Assembly: GCF_010994755.1 (NCBI RefSeq) | Contig: NZ_WHSB02000005.1 | Coordinates: forward strand, 95,281-159,280 | Source: Shinella lacus | GTDB lineage: Bacteria; Pseudomonadota; Alphaproteobacteria; Rhizobiales; Rhizobiaceae | Length of the DNA: 64,000 bases | Reading direction: 5' to 3' | Shown: one piece after another, positions 7,512 to 16,012 of the stretch | How the letters are laid out: each line of letters opens with the position of its first letter | Position numbering within the stretch: the stretch's first letter is position 1 | Made by a program: the position numbers and the translations under genes | Notes under the pieces: model-generated | What the model saw: only the letters and a program-made list of their open reading frames with translations | Databases searched by the model: none | Told to the model about the DNA's origin: nothing

Positions 7512-9115
7512 CCACGAAAACCGTAGGCGAAGTTCTCGTCGACCTGCTGGAGGCCAATGGCGTCGACGTCGTGTTCGGCATTCCGGGCGTGCACACGGTC
7601 GAGCTCTATCGCGGCCTCGCCGCCTCGAAGATCCGCCACATCACGCCGCGCCACGAACAGGGCGCCGGCTTCATGGCGGACGGTTATGCGCGTGTCTCCG
7701 GCAAGCCGGGCGTCGCTTTGGTCATCACCGGCCCCGGCCTCACCAACACCATCACGGCGATGGCGCAGGCGCGCCAGGATTCCGTGCCGATGCTGGTCAT
7801 CTCCGGCGTCAACCGGCGCGATTCGCTCGGCCATGGCCGCGGCCTCCTGCATGAACTGCCGGACCAGCAGGGCATGATGAAGACGCTGGCGCTCTATTCG
7901 CACACGCTGCTCAATCCCGCCGACCTGCCGCTCGTCGTCGAGCGCGCCTTTGCCGTGCTGCTCTCCGGCCGTCCCGGCCCGGTGCATATCGAAATCCCGA
8001 CCGACGTGATGGCCAAGCCCATCGAGACCGGCAGTTTCCCCCGTGCCGTCGCGACCCGTCCGCGTGCCGATGCGGAAACCCTGCAGCGCGCGGCGATCCT
8101 CTGCACCAATGCGACGCGGCCCGTGATCCTTGCCGGCGGCGGCGCGGTGACGGCGGAAGACGAAATCCGCGAGCTTGCGGAGCGCATCGGCGCCCCGGTC
8201 GTCACCACGGTCAATGCCCGCGGCATGCTCGCCGGCAATGCGCTCTGCGTGCCGGCAAGTCCGAGCCTCAAGGCCGTGCGCCGGCTGCTTGCCGATGCCG
8301 ACCTCGTCGTCGCCTTCGGCACGGAATTCGGCCCGACCGACTACGACATCAACGTCGACGGTGGTTTTCCGCGGTTGAAAACGCTGATCCGCATCGATAT
8401 CGACGCCGCGCAGCTTGCCCGCACACCGCAATCGGGCCTGTCGATCTTCTCCAGCGCCAAGACGGCGGCGGCCGGCATGCTCGGCTTCCTCGAAGGCCAC
8501 AAGCCGATCGGCAACGGCGCTTCGCGCGCCGAAACCGCGCGCAAGAACGCCTGGAAGGAACTGACGCCGAAGATGCAGGTGGAAGTCGGCGTTATCGACG
8601 CGGTCTACCGTGCGCTGCCGAAGGCGATCATCGTCGGGGATTCCACCCAGGCCGTCTATGCCGGCAACTACTATTGCGATGCGCCGCGCGCGCGTAGCTG
8701 GTTCAATGCGGCGACCGGTTATGGCGCACTCGGTTACGCCCCGCCGGCGGCGATCGGCGCCGCCCTTGCCGAGCCGGATGCGCCGATCGTCTGCCTTGTT
8801 GGCGATGGCGGCCTGCAGTTCTCGCTGTCGGAAATCGGCTCGGCGGCGGATGCGGAGGCGCGCGTGATCTTCCTCGTCTGGAACAATGACGGCTACCAGG
8901 AGATCGAGAACTACATGGTGGATGCCGGCATCACGCCGGAAGGCGTAAAGCCCTCCGCGCCGGATTTCATCGCCATCGGCACCGCCTATGGCGTGCCCTC
9001 CGAACGGCTCGCGGACGTGCGCGACCTGCCGGCGGCGCTGGAGCGGGCGGGTTCGCGCAACGGCCCGAGCCTCATCGAAATCCACCAGACGAAGACGGCC
9101 GGCGCGACAGCGTGA
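7508..9115 (+). CDS. Thiamine-diphosphate decarboxylase, 5-guanidino-2-oxopentanoate (2-ketoarginine) decarboxylase-like (AruI type)
   Basis: A three-domain ThDP enzyme of 535 residues related to acetolactate synthase. The N-terminal Pyr domain carries the activating glutamate in RHEQGAGFMADGYAR (E50). The central domain has GGGAVTAEDEI. The C-terminal PP domain has the GDGG...NN metal/ThDP motif (GDGGLQFS then WNNDGY). The ATGA overlap with the aminotransferase couples translation. In the arginine transaminase pathway AruI converts 2-ketoarginine to 4-guanidinobutyraldehyde. The next enzymes (an aldehyde dehydrogenase and guanidinobutyrase) are not in this window. A general 2-oxoacid decarboxylase is the main alternative. 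Confidence 0.82.
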   Translation: MTTKTVGEVLVDLLEANGVDVVFGIPGVHTVELYRGLAASKIRHITPRHEQGAGFMADGYARVSGKPGVALVITGPGLTNTITAMAQARQDSVPMLVISGVNRRDSLGHGRGLLHELPDQQGMMKTLALYSHTLLNPADLPLVVERAFAVLLSGRPGPVHIEIPTDVMAKPIETGSFPRAVATRPRADAETLQRAAILCTNATRPVILAGGGAVTAEDEIRELAERIGAPVVTTVNARGMLAGNALCVPASPSLKAVRRLLADADLVVAFGTEFGPTDYDINVDGGFPRLKTLIRIDIDAAQLARTPQSGLSIFSSAKTAAAGMLGFLEGHKPIGNGASRAETARKNAWKELTPKMQVEVGVIDAVYRALPKAIIVGDSTQAVYAGNYYCDAPRARSWFNAATGYGALGYAPPAAIGAALAEPDAPIVCLVGDGGLQFSLSEIGSAADAEARVIFLVWNNDGYQEIENYMVDAGITPEGVKPSAPDFIAIGTAYGVPSERLADVRDLPAALERAGSRNGPSLIEIHQTKTAGATA

Positions 9116-9260
9116 TTCGCAGGCACGGCACGCCGGGCGACAAAAAGGCATCGACCGGGGCGGGTGATCCCGTTCCGGCAAAGCCTGAAATCTCCGGGGT
9201 TTCGGTCGGGCAGACGCCTCGTTCAGCCGCCTTGCTTTGCAAAACCGTCGTTTATTTGTC

Positions 9261-10214
9261 ATGGATGACCGCGCTGTTTGCCGCCCACCCGCGTCGACGG
9301 CTATGGGCAACGGGCTCGGGCAAAGGTTGACGGACCAGCAGAAACTTCCACGACCGGTCTATCAAAGGGTGCCGCCCGGTGCGCGGCCGCCCGCGCCGTC
9401 TTTTGTCCAGAAGGTGCTCGACTGGGTGCCGATGCGCGATTTCCTGGCGGCCCAGGCGGGCTTCACCGGACGGTTCAACCGCGCGGTGAGGCGGCTCGAT
9501 CGCGAGGGCGGCCCGGCCATCCCGGCCGCGCAAAGCCACTTCCATTTCGGCGAACAGCTGGTCATCCCCGTCGCCGCAAAGAGCCTGACGACGCGGCTTC
9601 GCGACAATATTTCCGATCGCGAACGACTGCGCTGGATCGGCACGCATTTCCTCGACGGCAGCGACTGGAGCCGGATCGTCGAACCGCTGGAAAACTCCTC
9701 CTCGCACGCGGAGATCCTGGAGCTCATCAATACGCGGCAGGATTTTCGCGAGGGCAAGCGCTATCGCGGCTATGCAAAACGCATCCATGACGGCGCCGTC
9801 GTCAAGCGCAACCGCATCGTGATCGACACGATCGACAAGCTCGACAACTATTTCGAATATTACTTGGCACTGATCGCCGACATCGAGACGAACGGCATCG
9901 TGCCGCATTCCGATCTCGGCCTGCTCGGCCAGACCGGCCGGCGCCACCGCTGGACGCGCACGCTCTGGCAGGACCTCGCCGAACGCGACATCGGCGTGGC
10001 GGTCGATGCGGAAGGCCGTCTCGTCCGCCATACCAACGGCAAGCACCGCATGGCGGCGGCGCTGGCGCTCGGCATCGAGCGCATCCCGGTGGAAATCCGC
10101 CTCGTGCATGCCGGCTGGCTCCGGCAGCAGGCCGACCTGCTCGGGCTTTCCCCGGCCGATGCCCTGCTCGCGACGCTCGAACAGGCCCGCGCGACGGGCT
10201 GGCCCGCAATGTAA
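9261..10214 (+). CDS. Hypothetical protein with a ParB/sulfiredoxin-like C-terminal motif
   Basis: About 317 residues from the ATG at 9261 (303 if it starts at the ATG at 9303; neither has a clear Shine-Dalgarno). I do not recognise the family. No signal peptide or membrane segment is evident. The C-terminal part contains NGKHRMAAALALGIERIPVE, a pattern seen in ParB-nuclease-fold proteins (G-x-H-R-x-x-A-A then an IPV strand). The rest is rich in charged residues. It is a single gene between the arginine island and mscL, ending in a strong hairpin. Function unknown. Confidence 0.65.
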   Translation: MDDRAVCRPPASTAMGNGLGQRLTDQQKLPRPVYQRVPPGARPPAPSFVQKVLDWVPMRDFLAAQAGFTGRFNRAVRRLDREGGPAIPAAQSHFHFGEQLVIPVAAKSLTTRLRDNISDRERLRWIGTHFLDGSDWSRIVEPLENSSSHAEILELINTRQDFREGKRYRGYAKRIHDGAVVKRNRIVIDTIDKLDNYFEYYLALIADIETNGIVPHSDLGLLGQTGRRHRWTRTLWQDLAERDIGVAVDAEGRLVRHTNGKHRMAAALALGIERIPVEIRLVHAGWLRQQADLLGLSPADALLATLEQARATGWPAM

Positions 10215-10215
10215 A

Positions 10216-10237
10216 AAGGCCCGGCGAACCGGGCCTT
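10216..10237. terminator. Bidirectional hairpin terminator
   Basis: A perfect 9-bp stem AAGGCCCGG/CCGGGCCTT with a CGAA tetraloop, flanked by A residues on the left. It lies between two convergent genes and can end transcription from both. Confidence 0.8.
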
Positions 10238-10262
10238 CCATTCGCACTATAGGGGCGAAACC

Positions 10263-10703
10263 TCAGACGGCCGGGCGGCTCTTCAGGAGGTCGCGGATTT
10301 CGGTAAGAAGCAGCACGTCTTCCGGCGGCGGCGCGGGCTCGGCAGCACCGGCGGCCTTTTCCTTCTCCAGCGATGCGCGCATGCGGTTCACGCCCTTGAT
10401 CATCAGGAAGATGATCCAGGCGAGGATCAGGAAGTTGATGAGGACGGTGATGAAGCTGCCATAGGCGAAGACGGCGCCCTGCTCGCGGGCGGCGGCGAGC
10501 GACGTTGCCGTCACATTGCCGGAGAGCGCGATGAAGTAGTTGGAAAAGTCGAAACCACCCCCGGTCAAAGCACCGACGATCGGCATGACGAGGTCGTTGA
10601 CGATGGATTCGACGATCTTGTTGAAGGCTGCACCAATGATGACACCCACGGCGAGGTCCATAACATTGCCGCGGGCGATGAACGCCTTGAACTCATTGAG
10701 CAT
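10263..10703 (-). CDS. mscL: Large-conductance mechanosensitive channel MscL
   Basis: Homopentameric inner-membrane channel that opens under membrane tension to release solutes during osmotic downshock. 146 residues, normal size. The N-terminal amphipathic helix [20 protein letters not shown], the glycine-rich pore helix [19 protein letters not shown], a periplasmic loop and TM2 ([21 protein letters not shown]) are all present, followed by the cytoplasmic bundle ([10 protein letters not shown]). Single gene facing the hypothetical protein gene. Confidence 0.97.
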   Translation of the reverse strand: MLNEFKAFIARGNVMDLAVGVIIGAAFNKIVESIVNDLVMPIVGALTGGGFDFSNYFIALSGNVTATSLAAAREQGAVFAYGSFITVLINFLILAWIIFLMIKGVNRMRASLEKEKAAGAAEPAPPPEDVLLLTEIRDLLKSRPAV

Positions 10704-10889
10704 GCGGGTCTCCTTTTGCTGCGACGCAAGGGCAACCTAGTGTAGTTTTTCACGGGAGGAAACTGGGGCCTGTCAATATCTAGGGGTTTACACACCGTCC
10801 ATGTCCACCCCCAACCTTAGACGCAATTTCCTTCCCGGCGTCTTTGGCCTATTCTGCGCCAAGAAGGCCGAAGGACTGCGGGAGGAAGC

Positions 10890-13800
10890 ATGCCGGGCTC
10901 GCTGATATTCGCCTTGGCGCTCGCCTATCTGCTGCTGCTCTTCGCGGTCGCAAGTTACGGAGATCGCAAGGCCAAGCACTCCGGCCGAGCATCCAAGGGC
11001 CGGCCGCTGGTCTATGCGCTGAGCCTCGCGATCTACTGCACCTCCTGGACCTATTTCGGCGGCGTCGGCCTCGCCACCACGCACGGCCTGGAATTCGCCG
11101 GCATCTATATCGGCCCGATCCTGATGTTCACGCTCGGCATGCCGCTGGTGCGCCGCATCGTGACGCTGGCGAAATCCGAGCGCCTCACCTCGATCGCCGA
11201 CTTCGTCGCCGCCCGCTACGGCAAGAACCCCGGCGTCGCCGCCGTCGTCGCGCTGATCTCGCTGATCGGCTACATTCCCTATATCGCGCTCCAGCTGAAG
11301 GCGGTTTCGAGCTCCGTCTCGGCCATGGTCGATACGACAGGCTTCGGAATCGCGTCCTCGGGCGGCCTCGTCGACCTGCCGCTGGTCGTGACGCTCTTCC
11401 TCGCCTGTTTCGCCATCGTCTTCGGCACGCGGCATACGGACGCCACCGAGCACCAGGACGGCCTGATCCTCGCCATCTCTATGGAATCGCTGGTGAAGCT
11501 CGTCGCCATCGCCTCGATCGGCATCTACGTCATCTATTTCATGTTCGATGGGCCGGGCGACCTCTGGCAACAGGCATCGCAAAACGAACGCGTCATGCAG
11601 TCGCTGAGCTACGAGACGCCGGTCGCGCGCTGGATCCTGCTGATCGTGCTGTCGGCCTTCGCCATCGTCATGCTGCCGCGCCAGTTCCACGTCACCGTGG
11701 TGGAGAACCGCACGGCCGGCGAATTGCGCATGGCGGGCATCCTCTTCCCGCTCTATCTCGTCGCGATCAACCTCTTCGTCCTGCCGGTGGCGATCGGCGG
11801 CGTTTTGACCTTCAACGGCACGGGCGACGGCGACCTCTATGTGCTGACGCTGCCCATCGCGCTCGACCAGCCGGTGCTGACACTGGTGGCCTTCATCGGC
11901 GGCTTTTCCGCCGCCACCGCCATGGTCATCGTCGCCTCGGTGGCGCTCTCCATCATGGTATCGAACGACATCGTCATCCCGGTGGTGCTGCGCCGCAACC
12001 TCATCGGCGGCGTCGAGCAGCAGGACGACCTGTCGCGCATGCTGCTGCGCATCCGGAGGCTCGCGATCTTCTTCGTGCTGCTGCTCGGCTACGCCTATTA
12101 CCGCGCCGCCACCGCCAATGCCGGCCTCGCCTCGATGGGCCTGCTCGCCTTTGCCGCCATATCGCAGGTGGCGCCGACGCTCCTCGGCGGCCTGTTCTGG
12201 CGCAATGCCAATGCGCGCGGCGCCATGGCCGGCATGATTTCCGGCCTCGTCGTCTGGGCCTACCTGCTGTTCCTGCCGAGCATCGGCGTCGCGGACAATG
12301 CCTATGTCGCCGAAACGGTGCTTGGCTTCCTCTTCCCCGGCTCCACTATCTTCACCGGCGACAATGCCGATCCGCTGGTCAACGCGACGCTGGTCGCGAT
12401 GATGGTCAATATCGGTGCCTATGTGGTCGGCTCGCTGACGCGCAATCCGACCTCGCTGGAGCGGCTCCAGGCCGCCACCTTCATCCCCTCCAAGCCCCGC
12501 CTCGAACGCGCCTTCCGCGGCCGCCGCACCAAGGTGACGGTGAAGGACCTCAAGACGACGATCGCCAAATATCTCGGCGAGGAGCGCATGCAGCGCTCGT
12601 TCCACACCTATGAGCGCCAGGTCGGCCGGTGGCTGGAGGACAATGCGCCGGCGGACGCCGCGATCGTGCATTTCTCCGAGCAGCTGCTCGGCAGCGCCAT
12701 CGGCTCGTCTTCCGCGCGCCTCGTGCTGTCCCTCGTGCTCCAGCGCATCGACGACACGCCGACGGATACCGACTGGCTGCTCGACCAGGCGAGCGAGGCG
12801 CTGCAATATAACCAGGACATGCTGCAGACCGCGCTCGGCCAGATGGACCAGGGCATCGCCGTCTTCGACAGCGCCGGCAACCTCACCGTCTGGAACCGCC
12901 GCTTCCGCCAGTTGCTCGACCTGCCGGAATATGTCGGCCAGGTCGGCTTTCCGCTGGCCGATATCGTCGACATCCTCGTGGAGCGCGGCGATATCGCGGA
13001 GGCCGACCGCGAGGCGGCGGTGACGCGCACCATGATCTATGACGAACCCTTCGCGCTGGTGCTTTCGGGCGGCGAGCGCATCATCGAAGTGCGCACCAAC
13101 GCCATGCCGGAAAAGGGCTTCGTCTCCACCTATACCGACATCACCGACCGGGTGGCGGCCGACCGCGCGCTGAAACAGGTCAACGAGACGCTGGAACAGC
13201 GCGTCGTTCAGCGCACGGCCGAACTGACCCGCGTCAATACAGAGCTTGCGGAAGCCCGCGCCGCCGCGGAAGAAGCGAATATCAGCAAGACGCGCTTCTT
13301 CGCCGCCGCCGGTCACGACATCCTCCAGCCGCTCAATGCTGCGCGCCTCTATTCCTCCTCCCTCGTCGAGCGGCTCGGCGAGACGGAAAACCGGGAGATG
13401 ATCCACAACATCGATTCCTCGCTGGAATCGGTGGAGGCCATCCTGGGCGCGGTGCTCGACATTTCACGCCTCGATACCGGCGCCATGAAGCCGCGCGTGC
13501 AGACGGTTCCCCTCAAGGACCTGCTCAGGCGCATCGAGACCGATTTTGCACCGATGGCGCGCGCGAAGAACCTGAAGTTCACTGTGCTCTCCTCCTCGCT
13601 CGCCATCCGCACGGACCCGAACCTGCTCCGACGCGTCGTGCAGAACCTCGTTTCGAACGCCATCAAATACACCAACTCCGGCAAGGTGCTGGTCGGCGTG
13701 CGGCGCAAGGGCGGACAGGCCATTCTCCAGGTGCTCGATTCCGGCATCGGCATTCCTGCCTCGAAATTCCGCACGGTGTTCAAGGAGTTCGCCCGCCTCG

Positions 13801-14390
13801 ACGAGGGCGCGCGCACGGCACCGGGCCTCGGCCTCGGCCTTTCCATCGTCGACCGCATCTCGCGCGTGCTGTCCCACCCGGTCGAGCTGCAATCGACGCC
13901 GGGGCGCGGCACCAGCTTCAAGGTGCGGGTACCCGTCGATGCCGCCGCAAGCCGCCCTGTCGCCGACAAGCCGGCGATCGTGCCGGCGAGCGACGAGCCG
14001 CTGCGAGGCCTGCGCGTGCTCTGCATCGACAACGAGCCGAAGATCCTCGACGGCATGCGCCTGCTGCTCTCCGGCTGGGGCTGCGCGGTGACGCTGGCCG
14101 AATCGGTGGCGGCGGTCGAGGCGCTGGTGGCAGCCGGGCCGCCCGCCATCGACGCCGTCATTGCGGACTATCACCTCGACGATGGTACGGGGATTGCCGC
14201 GATTGCCACGCTGCGGCGCGCGGCCGGGCGCGAAGTGCCGGCGCTGCTGGTGACGGCTGATCGCACGCCGGATGTGCGCGCCGAAGCGGAACGCGACAAT
14301 ATCCTCGTGCAGAACAAGCCCGTGCGCCCCGCCTCCATGCGGGCCTGGCTGACGCAGTTTTCCGCGCTGGAGCGCGCGGCCGCCGAATAG
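10890..14390 (+). CDS. Hybrid sensor histidine kinase with an SSS-type transporter sensor domain
   Basis: A 1166-residue membrane protein. Residues 1 to about 500 are a sodium:solute-symporter-like domain with some 12-13 membrane segments. Then follow a PAS segment (DQGIAVFDSAGNLTVWNRRF), a coiled coil ending in LEQRVVQRTAELTRVN, a HisKA box (FFAAAGHDILQPLNAARLY, His near 808), a HATPase domain (NLVSNAIKYT, GLGLGLSIVDRI) and a receiver domain with a likely acceptor Asp in IADYHLDDG near 1093. The pattern matches the NahK/ErcS'-type family. GGGAGGA precedes the ATG. It ends 2 bases from the convergent LuxR-type regulator, its probable partner. Signal unknown; the transporter domain may sense or move it. 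Confidence 0.9.
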   Translation: MPGSLIFALALAYLLLLFAVASYGDRKAKHSGRASKGRPLVYALSLAIYCTSWTYFGGVGLATTHGLEFAGIYIGPILMFTLGMPLVRRIVTLAKSERLTSIADFVAARYGKNPGVAAVVALISLIGYIPYIALQLKAVSSSVSAMVDTTGFGIASSGGLVDLPLVVTLFLACFAIVFGTRHTDATEHQDGLILAISMESLVKLVAIASIGIYVIYFMFDGPGDLWQQASQNERVMQSLSYETPVARWILLIVLSAFAIVMLPRQFHVTVVENRTAGELRMAGILFPLYLVAINLFVLPVAIGGVLTFNGTGDGDLYVLTLPIALDQPVLTLVAFIGGFSAATAMVIVASVALSIMVSNDIVIPVVLRRNLIGGVEQQDDLSRMLLRIRRLAIFFVLLLGYAYYRAATANAGLASMGLLAFAAISQVAPTLLGGLFWRNANARGAMAGMISGLVVWAYLLFLPSIGVADNAYVAETVLGFLFPGSTIFTGDNADPLVNATLVAMMVNIGAYVVGSLTRNPTSLERLQAATFIPSKPRLERAFRGRRTKVTVKDLKTTIAKYLGEERMQRSFHTYERQVGRWLEDNAPADAAIVHFSEQLLGSAIGSSSARLVLSLVLQRIDDTPTDTDWLLDQASEALQYNQDMLQTALGQMDQGIAVFDSAGNLTVWNRRFRQLLDLPEYVGQVGFPLADIVDILVERGDIAEADREAAVTRTMIYDEPFALVLSGGERIIEVRTNAMPEKGFVSTYTDITDRVAADRALKQVNETLEQRVVQRTAELTRVNTELAEARAAAEEANISKTRFFAAAGHDILQPLNAARLYSSSLVERLGETENREMIHNIDSSLESVEAILGAVLDISRLDTGAMKPRVQTVPLKDLLRRIETDFAPMARAKNLKFTVLSSSLAIRTDPNLLRRVVQNLVSNAIKYTNSGKVLVGVRRKGGQAILQVLDSGIGIPASKFRTVFKEFARLDEGARTAPGLGLGLSIVDRISRVLSHPVELQSTPGRGTSFKVRVPVDAAASRPVADKPAIVPASDEPLRGLRVLCIDNEPKILDGMRLLLSGWGCAVTLAESVAAVEALVAAGPPAIDAVIADYHLDDGTGIAAIATLRRAAGREVPALLVTADRTPDVRAEAERDNILVQNKPVRPASMRAWLTQFSALERAAAE

Positions 14391-14392
14391 GG

Positions 14393-15046
14393 TTAGGCCG
14401 CCGCCTGCGCGCTGCCGATCTTGCCGAGCTGGATGACGGCCTGGGTGCGGCTGTCGACGTTGAGCTTCAACAGGATCGCCGAGACATGTGCCTTGATGGT
14501 CGCCTCGGAGACGCCCAGCTCATAGGCGATCTGCTTGTTGAGCAGGCCTTCGGCGAGCATGGCGAGCACGCGCGACTGCTGCGGCGTGAGCGTGCGCAGG
14601 CGCGCGATGAGATCGGCCACCTCACTGTCCTGCTCCGGCCCGCGCACATAACCGCCCGGCGTGTAGATATTGCCGTCGAGCACCGAGCCGATGCCCTCGC
14701 GGATATCCTCGATGGAGGCGGATTTGGAGATGAAGCCGGAGGCGCCGAGATCGAGCGCGCGGCGGATCGTCGCCGGATCGTCGCTTGCCGAGACCACCAC
14801 GACGGGCAGGCTCTGGAATTCGGCGCGAAGCGAGATGAGGCCGGAAAGGCCGCTGACGCCGGGCATGGCGAGGTCGAGCAGCAGCAGGTCGGCATTCGGA
14901 TTGGCCGTGGCGGCCTGTCGTGCCGCCTCGAAATCGCCCGCCTCGACGATATCCGGATTGCCCGCCATTCCGGTGAGCGCCTGTTTCAAGGCGCCGCGGA
15001 ACAGCGGATGGTCATCCGCGATGATGATCGTGAGTGCCGATGCCAT
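14393..15046 (-). CDS. NarL/FixJ-family response regulator (AgmR-like)
   Basis: A 217-residue two-domain regulator. The receiver has the acidic pair DD (residues 11-12), acceptor D58 in LLLLDLAMPG and a conserved lysine in ISKSA. The C-terminal LuxR helix-turn-helix reads LTPQQSRVLAMLAEGLLNKQ followed by VSEATIKAHVSAIL (about 153-205). It is convergent with, and 2 bases from, the hybrid kinase, so it probably works in the same phosphorelay. Both genes have their own promoters, which is unusual for a cognate pair. Confidence 0.9.
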   Translation of the reverse strand: MASALTIIIADDHPLFRGALKQALTGMAGNPDIVEAGDFEAARQAATANPNADLLLLDLAMPGVSGLSGLISLRAEFQSLPVVVVSASDDPATIRRALDLGASGFISKSASIEDIREGIGSVLDGNIYTPGGYVRGPEQDSEVADLIARLRTLTPQQSRVLAMLAEGLLNKQIAYELGVSEATIKAHVSAILLKLNVDSRTQAVIQLGKIGSAQAAA

Positions 15047-15127
15047 GCGCTCCCTCCCCAGAGTACAAAGACCAGTATGGACCTCGCGACGGATGCGGCA
15101 CGGTCTTCGCCGGCTAAGGATGCTCCG

Positions 15128-15556
15128 TCAGGTCTTTTCGGGGATCGCGTCCGTCCCGGGGGCGGTTTCCTCCTCGCCGTCCTCCAGGTTTTTCACGATG
15201 CCCATGAACCTTTGCATCATCTTTTCCATGATGCTCATGGTCCGGTCAATCTCTTCATCCGTGGGTAGTGACGGTTTTACGGCCGTTTGCCCGGTTGCGC
15301 CGCCTTTTTCCAACGCTTCGACGCGCTTGGTCAGGAGGTCCAGTTCCTTCTCGAAGGCCGCGCGCTCATCGGCCGCCATGCGGCAGACGATCTGGCCGTC
15401 CTGCTCCCGGCACAGCGAAACCTCGCCCGACACCGTGTCGAGGCGCACGAAGCCGCTGTCGGTCTTGTCCATGCGATAGCGGCCTTCGCCTTCCGCCTGG
15501 GCGGAGCCCGCCAGGAGGACGGCGACGAAGACGAGGGGCAGAGAGCGAATTCGCAT
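15128..15556 (-). CDS. Secreted hypothetical protein
   Basis: 142 residues from the ATG at 15556, which has GGAGG nine bases upstream; the frame opens further upstream but that part looks spurious. A signal peptide MRIRSLPLVFVAVLLAGSAQA is clear, so the protein is periplasmic. The mature part has CREQDGQIVCRMAADERAAFEKEL, in which two cysteines could form a disulphide, then a helical, possibly coiled-coil stretch (LDLLTKRVEALEKG) and an acidic, methionine-rich tail. No family recognised. Confidence 0.75.
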   Translation of the reverse strand: MRIRSLPLVFVAVLLAGSAQAEGEGRYRMDKTDSGFVRLDTVSGEVSLCREQDGQIVCRMAADERAAFEKELDLLTKRVEALEKGGATGQTAVKPSLPTDEEIDRTMSIMEKMMQRFMGIVKNLEDGEEETAPGTDAIPEKT

Positions 15557-15664
15557 GCAAAATCCTCCAAGGACCGGTTCCCGGGCGTGTCGCCGGTGGA
15601 CATTCGCCGTTCTTTGCGGCAAGCGCTACCGTTGAGAACGGCAGGCAAGGGAGAAACGGGCGAG

Positions 15665-16012
15665 ATGGCCAAAACAATCTACAAGATCGTTCCGGCAAGT
15701 CTGTGGCAAAAAGCAAAGGAAGCCGGGATTTTCGAGGGCGCCGCGATCGACCTCACCGACGGCTTCATTCATTTCTCCACCAGCGCCCAGGCAATCGAGA
15801 CCGCCGCCCGCCATTTCGCCGGCCAGAGCGATCTCCTGCTGGTCGCCGTCGATGGTGATGCGCTCGGCGAAAAGCTGGTCTATGAGCCCTCGCGCGGCGG
15901 CGATCTCTTCCCCCATCTCTACGCCGCCCTGCCGCTTGCCGCCGTGCTTTGGGAAAGGCCCCTGCCGCTCGGCCCCGATGGCGCCCACCAGTTTCCGGAG
16001 ATGAATGCGTGA
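15665..16012 (+). CDS. DUF952 family protein
   Basis: A 115-residue cytoplasmic protein of the DUF952 family, seen from IYKIVP near the start, DGFIHFST and VYEPSRGGDLFPHLYAALPL. The ATG at 15665 follows AAGGGAG at normal spacing. It shares the ATG/TGA junction TGATG with pyrD, a widely seen gene pair in alphaproteobacteria, so the two are translationally coupled. Biochemical role unknown. Confidence 0.88.
   Translation: MAKTIYKIVPASLWQKAKEAGIFEGAAIDLTDGFIHFSTSAQAIETAARHFAGQSDLLLVAVDGDALGEKLVYEPSRGGDLFPHLYAALPLAAVLWERPLPLGPDGAHQFPEMNA

Noticed and set aside
10788-13406. Long antisense frame opposite the hybrid kinase
   Set aside because: Low-complexity, Arg/Asp/His-rich translation with no family features; the forward frame is a full hybrid kinase.
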